A program made the position numbers and the translations under genes. From assembly GCA_964368455.1 (NCBI GenBank), contig CAYJAZ010000050.1, forward strand, positions 1-7,541: a stretch of DNA of 7,541 bases. Reading direction: 5' to 3'. Source of the stretch: CAYJAZ01 sp964368455. Lineage in GTDB: Bacteria; Desulfobacterota; Desulfovibrionia; Desulfovibrionales; Desulfovibrionaceae. Below are positions 6,105 to 7,541 of this stretch, in pieces (within the stretch, counting starts at the first letter, position 1; every line of letters starts with the position of its first letter). A model generated the notes under the pieces. The model was given only the letters and a program-made list of their open reading frames with translations, did not search any database and had not been told where the DNA came from.

Positions 6105-6867
6105 TTTTACTCCAATATGCAAGATATTCTTGGTTTCCCTTAGGCCCTTTTATTGCAGAGGGCACAATGCCATGAAATTCAAGTTCTAATGTGTCTTTAC
6201 AAAAATTCACAACTTTATCAATGGCTTCTTGTCTAATAGCTTCATCACGAACAACACCTTTCTTTGTTTGATTTGAGGCAACTTCAAATTGTGGCTTGAT
6301 AAGTGCAAGTATTTTTCCATTTGTCTTGAGCCATTGTAAACAAGGGGGTAGAATTAAAGTAAGTGAAATAAAGGAAACGTCAATAACCACAAGATCAATT
6401 TCTTCAGGAATGAGTTCTTTTTGTGCGTGGCGAAGATTTGTATTTTCCATTGAAATAACACGCGAATCTGCACGTAATTTTTCGTGTAATTGTAAAGTTC
6501 CAACATCAACAGCATAGATTTTTTTTGCATTGTGTTGTAAAAGACAATCAGTGAAACCACCAGTTGAAGCTCCTGCATCAAGGCAAGTATAGTCTGTCAC
6601 ATCAAGATTGAAATATTCTAATGCTGTCAATAGTTTATATGCACCTCGGCTCACAAAACGCTCTTGTCCAATAAGACAGAACTTTGTGTCTTCAGCTAGA
6701 GTATTGCCTGGCTTTGAAACAAGCACTAAGTCTTCATTTTTATAATTTTCTTCTTTGCCTTTAGGGACATAGGCAACTTTTCCAGCCATAATAAGCCTTT
6801 TTGCTTGTTCCCTTGATTCTGCAAGTTGATTATTCACTAGAAGTTGATCTGCACGTACTTTAGGCAT
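6097..6867 (-). CDS. tlyA: TlyA-family rRNA 2'-O-methyltransferase (S4 domain plus FtsJ-like domain)
   Basis: This is a SAM-dependent RNA methyltransferase. TlyA of other bacteria methylates cytidine 2'-OH in 16S and, in some types, also 23S rRNA; family members have also been annotated as hemolysins. At 256 residues it has the usual length. The N-terminal S4 RNA-binding domain (about 1-60) includes RADQLLVNNQLAESREQAKRL. FVSRGAYKL (71-79) follows, then SAM motif I, CLDAGASTGGFTDCLL (95-110), and AVDVG (119-123). The K-D-K-E catalytic tetrad is complete: Lys78, Asp163 (VIDVSFISL), Lys191 (LIKPQFE) and Glu247 (GNQEYLAYW). The short N terminus beginning MPKVRADQLL may make it the TlyA-I form, limited to 16S rRNA, but that is inference. 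The start ATG at 6867 has AAGGA (6874-6878) six bases upstream. It is first in a two-gene unit with the glycosyltransferase. Confidence 0.93.
   Translation of the reverse strand: MPKVRADQLLVNNQLAESREQAKRLIMAGKVAYVPKGKEENYKNEDLVLVSKPGNTLAEDTKFCLIGQERFVSRGAYKLLTALEYFNLDVTDYTCLDAGASTGGFTDCLLQHNAKKIYAVDVGTLQLHEKLRADSRVISMENTNLRHAQKELIPEEIDLVVIDVSFISLTLILPPCLQWLKTNGKILALIKPQFEVASNQTKKGVVRDEAIRQEAIDKVVNFCKDTLELEFHGIVPSAIKGPKGNQEYLAYWSKNA
6110..6113 (-). promoter_or_regulatory. Ribosome binding site inside the tlyA 3' flank that fixes the glycosyltransferase start
   Basis: GGAG on the minus strand lies five bases before the ATG at 6104. It is within the last codons of the upstream methyltransferase gene, so ribosomes finishing that gene would be well placed to reinitiate. 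Confidence 0.75.
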
Positions 6868-6895
6868 AAAAAATCCTTTCTTCTCTCTTATTTTC

Positions 6896-6922
6896 TTGTC
6901 ATTTCGTTGAAATTAGTTTAAT
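6896..6922 (+). promoter_or_regulatory. Possible promoter of the small unrecognised gene
   Basis: TTGTCA (6896-6901) is followed by TTTAAT (6917-6922) at a short 15-base spacing, each matching five of six consensus bases. Its -10 overlaps that proposed for the divergent tlyA promoter, so the two could compete for polymerase. Tentative. Confidence 0.35.
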
Positions 6923-6943
6923 AAAAAAAGAAGAAAATAACAA
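6915..6943 (-). promoter_or_regulatory. Possible promoter of the tlyA-glycosyltransferase operon
   Basis: On the minus strand TTGTTA (6943-6938), a 17-base spacer and TAAACT (6920-6915) give two four-of-six boxes about 50 bases before the tlyA start. It is the best match in a short AT-rich divergent gap, so the call is tentative. Confidence 0.35.
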
Positions 6944-6945
6944 GT

Positions 6946-6951
6946 GAGGAG
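6946..6951 (+). promoter_or_regulatory. Ribosome binding site with an ambiguous start choice
   Basis: GAGGAG lies ten bases before the ATG at 6962 but only four before an in-frame TTG at 6956. Other genes here use spacings of four to seven bases, so the TTG, which would add two residues, is a real alternative. Confidence 0.6.
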
Positions 6952-6961
6952 TTTTTTGACT

Positions 6962-7309
6962 ATGGCAAGAGCTAATTTTGAAATTTTTGGCCTTTTAGAA
7001 TACGATGAAGAACTCACCTTCGAACAAGTGCAAGAAATTGAAGAAGAATTGAAAGATAAACTCAAAACAATATTTGCTCAAGCCGGTTCAAAACAAGCAA
7101 ATATTTTGGAAATTGCCGACGGCTTGCAAATACACTTGACTCTACAAGACACAAGCGAAGCGAATTTGAGTAAAATGTGTAGTAAAATTAAAGCCTTGCT
7201 TAGTGAAGATTTTTCTTTCAAATTGCTCTTTGTCGATAAAACAAATATGAATTGGATTTCCTACTTTATTACGCATGAAAGCATAAAGAAAAAGAAATTT
7301 GCATTTTAA
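6962..7309 (+). CDS. Small acidic protein of unknown function (115 residues)
   Basis: I do not recognise this protein. It is a soluble-looking 115-residue chain with no signal peptide or membrane segment. The N-terminal half is acidic and predicted helical (EYDEELTFEQVQEIEEELKD, residues 12-31). A probable strand and loop follow (ILEIADGLQIHLTLQD), then a second helix (NLSKMCSKIKALLSED), a hydrophobic strand (FKLLFVDK) and a short basic tail ending KKKKFAF. The alternating helix-strand pattern suggests a small alpha/beta fold. It reads as a real gene: a good ribosome binding site is present, amino acid composition is natural, no other frame is open, and it begins divergently from tlyA. A GTG at 6944 in the same frame is unlikely because it precedes the ribosome binding site. 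No clear terminator follows. Function cannot be inferred from the neighbours. Confidence 0.75.
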   Translation: MARANFEIFGLLEYDEELTFEQVQEIEEELKDKLKTIFAQAGSKQANILEIADGLQIHLTLQDTSEANLSKMCSKIKALLSEDFSFKLLFVDKTNMNWISYFITHESIKKKKFAF

Positions 7310-7431
7310 TTATTGGCTATCGCATTGTTTATTCATACTAAATATATACTCATTTAAGCCCTTCTCAAAAATAAAGATTTGTTTAAAAAATATAAAAGAA
7401 GAAATAATTTTTAAAATCTACTATTTTTTGC

Positions 7432-7460
7432 TTGACTATTTATTCTATCCTTGCTACTTA
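7432..7460 (+). promoter_or_regulatory. Probable promoter of tRNA-Leu
   Basis: TTGACT (7432-7437), a 17-base spacer and TACTTA (7455-7460) precede the tRNA. The -10 box is poor, but the TGC before it (7452-7454) provides an extended -10 element. Transcription would start near 7467, leaving a leader of about 20 bases before the mature tRNA end at 7487. Confidence 0.5.
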
Positions 7461-7486
7461 TTTCTTCGAAGTCAATAAGACTTTCT

Positions 7487-7541
7487 GCCCGAGTGGTGGA
7501 ATAGGTAGACACAAGGGACTTAAAATCCCTCGGTAGCAATA
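7487..7541 (+). tRNA. tRNA-Leu (anticodon UAA), 5' part, cut by window edge
   Basis: The first 55 bases of a leucine tRNA are present. GCCCGAG (7487-7493) forms the 5' acceptor strand. The D arm includes TGGTGGAATAGGTAGACA (7494-7511), typical of tRNA-Leu. The anticodon stem pairs AGGGA (7514-7518) with TCCCT (7526-7530) around loop CTTAAAA, with anticodon TAA at 7521-7523. The start of the long class-II variable arm follows (from about 7531). The T arm and 3' end lie beyond the window. Confidence 0.93.

Noticed and set aside
6296..6581. Open frames on both strands inside tlyA
   Set aside because: They overlap the conserved SAM-binding and catalytic coding region in other frames and lack start signals.
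7310..7431. Terminator or small gene between the unrecognised protein and the tRNA promoter
   Set aside because: No GC-containing stem with a T tail and no open frame with a ribosome binding site could be found.
7467..7486. Small hairpin (AAGTC / GACTT) just upstream of tRNA-Leu, a possible attenuator or processing signal
   Set aside because: The five-base stem is too short to claim, and it fits an ordinary tRNA leader.

Overview
The window looks like ordinary chromosome of a low-GC (roughly mid-30s percent by eye) sulfate-reducer-type bacterium, most likely a member of the Desulfovibrionaceae or a relative. The main evidence is a periplasmic hydrogenase whose small subunit has the features of the [NiFeSe] (HysB) subgroup known from Desulfovibrio. 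A large cysteine-bearing chemoreceptor and a heptosyltransferase-like enzyme point to a motile Gram-negative cell. The species cannot be fixed from the sequence alone.

Layout: (1) 1-1301, minus strand: a hydrogenase operon, small subunit first (345-1301), then the start of the large subunit (316 to beyond the left edge). (2) 1302-1636: AT-rich spacer with a candidate hydrogenase promoter, an inverted repeat lying over it, and the terminator of the next gene. (3) 1637-2371, minus: hisA of histidine synthesis, with its own promoter and terminator. (4) 2372-2581: divergent promoter region. (5) 2582-4864, plus: a 760-residue methyl-accepting chemotaxis protein (periplasmic Cache-like sensor, HAMP, PAS with clustered cysteines, signalling hairpin), ending in a strong two-way terminator. 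(6) 5028-6867, minus: a two-gene operon, a TlyA-family RNA methyltransferase followed by an overlapping family-9 glycosyltransferase. (7) 6962-7309, plus: a small acidic protein that I do not recognise. (8) 7487 to the right edge: the 5' part of tRNA-Leu(UAA).

The genes form several short independent transcription units with little shared function: H2 metabolism, histidine synthesis, chemotaxis, RNA modification with envelope sugar transfer, and a tRNA. I see no mobile element, CRISPR array, toxin-antitoxin pair or defence cluster, and no clear new multigene system. The points most worth a second look are a displaced cluster-ligand cysteine in the hydrogenase small subunit, the operator-like inverted repeat at its promoter, the four-cysteine insert in the receptor's PAS domain, the degenerate donor-binding motif of the glycosyltransferase, and the unrecognised small protein.
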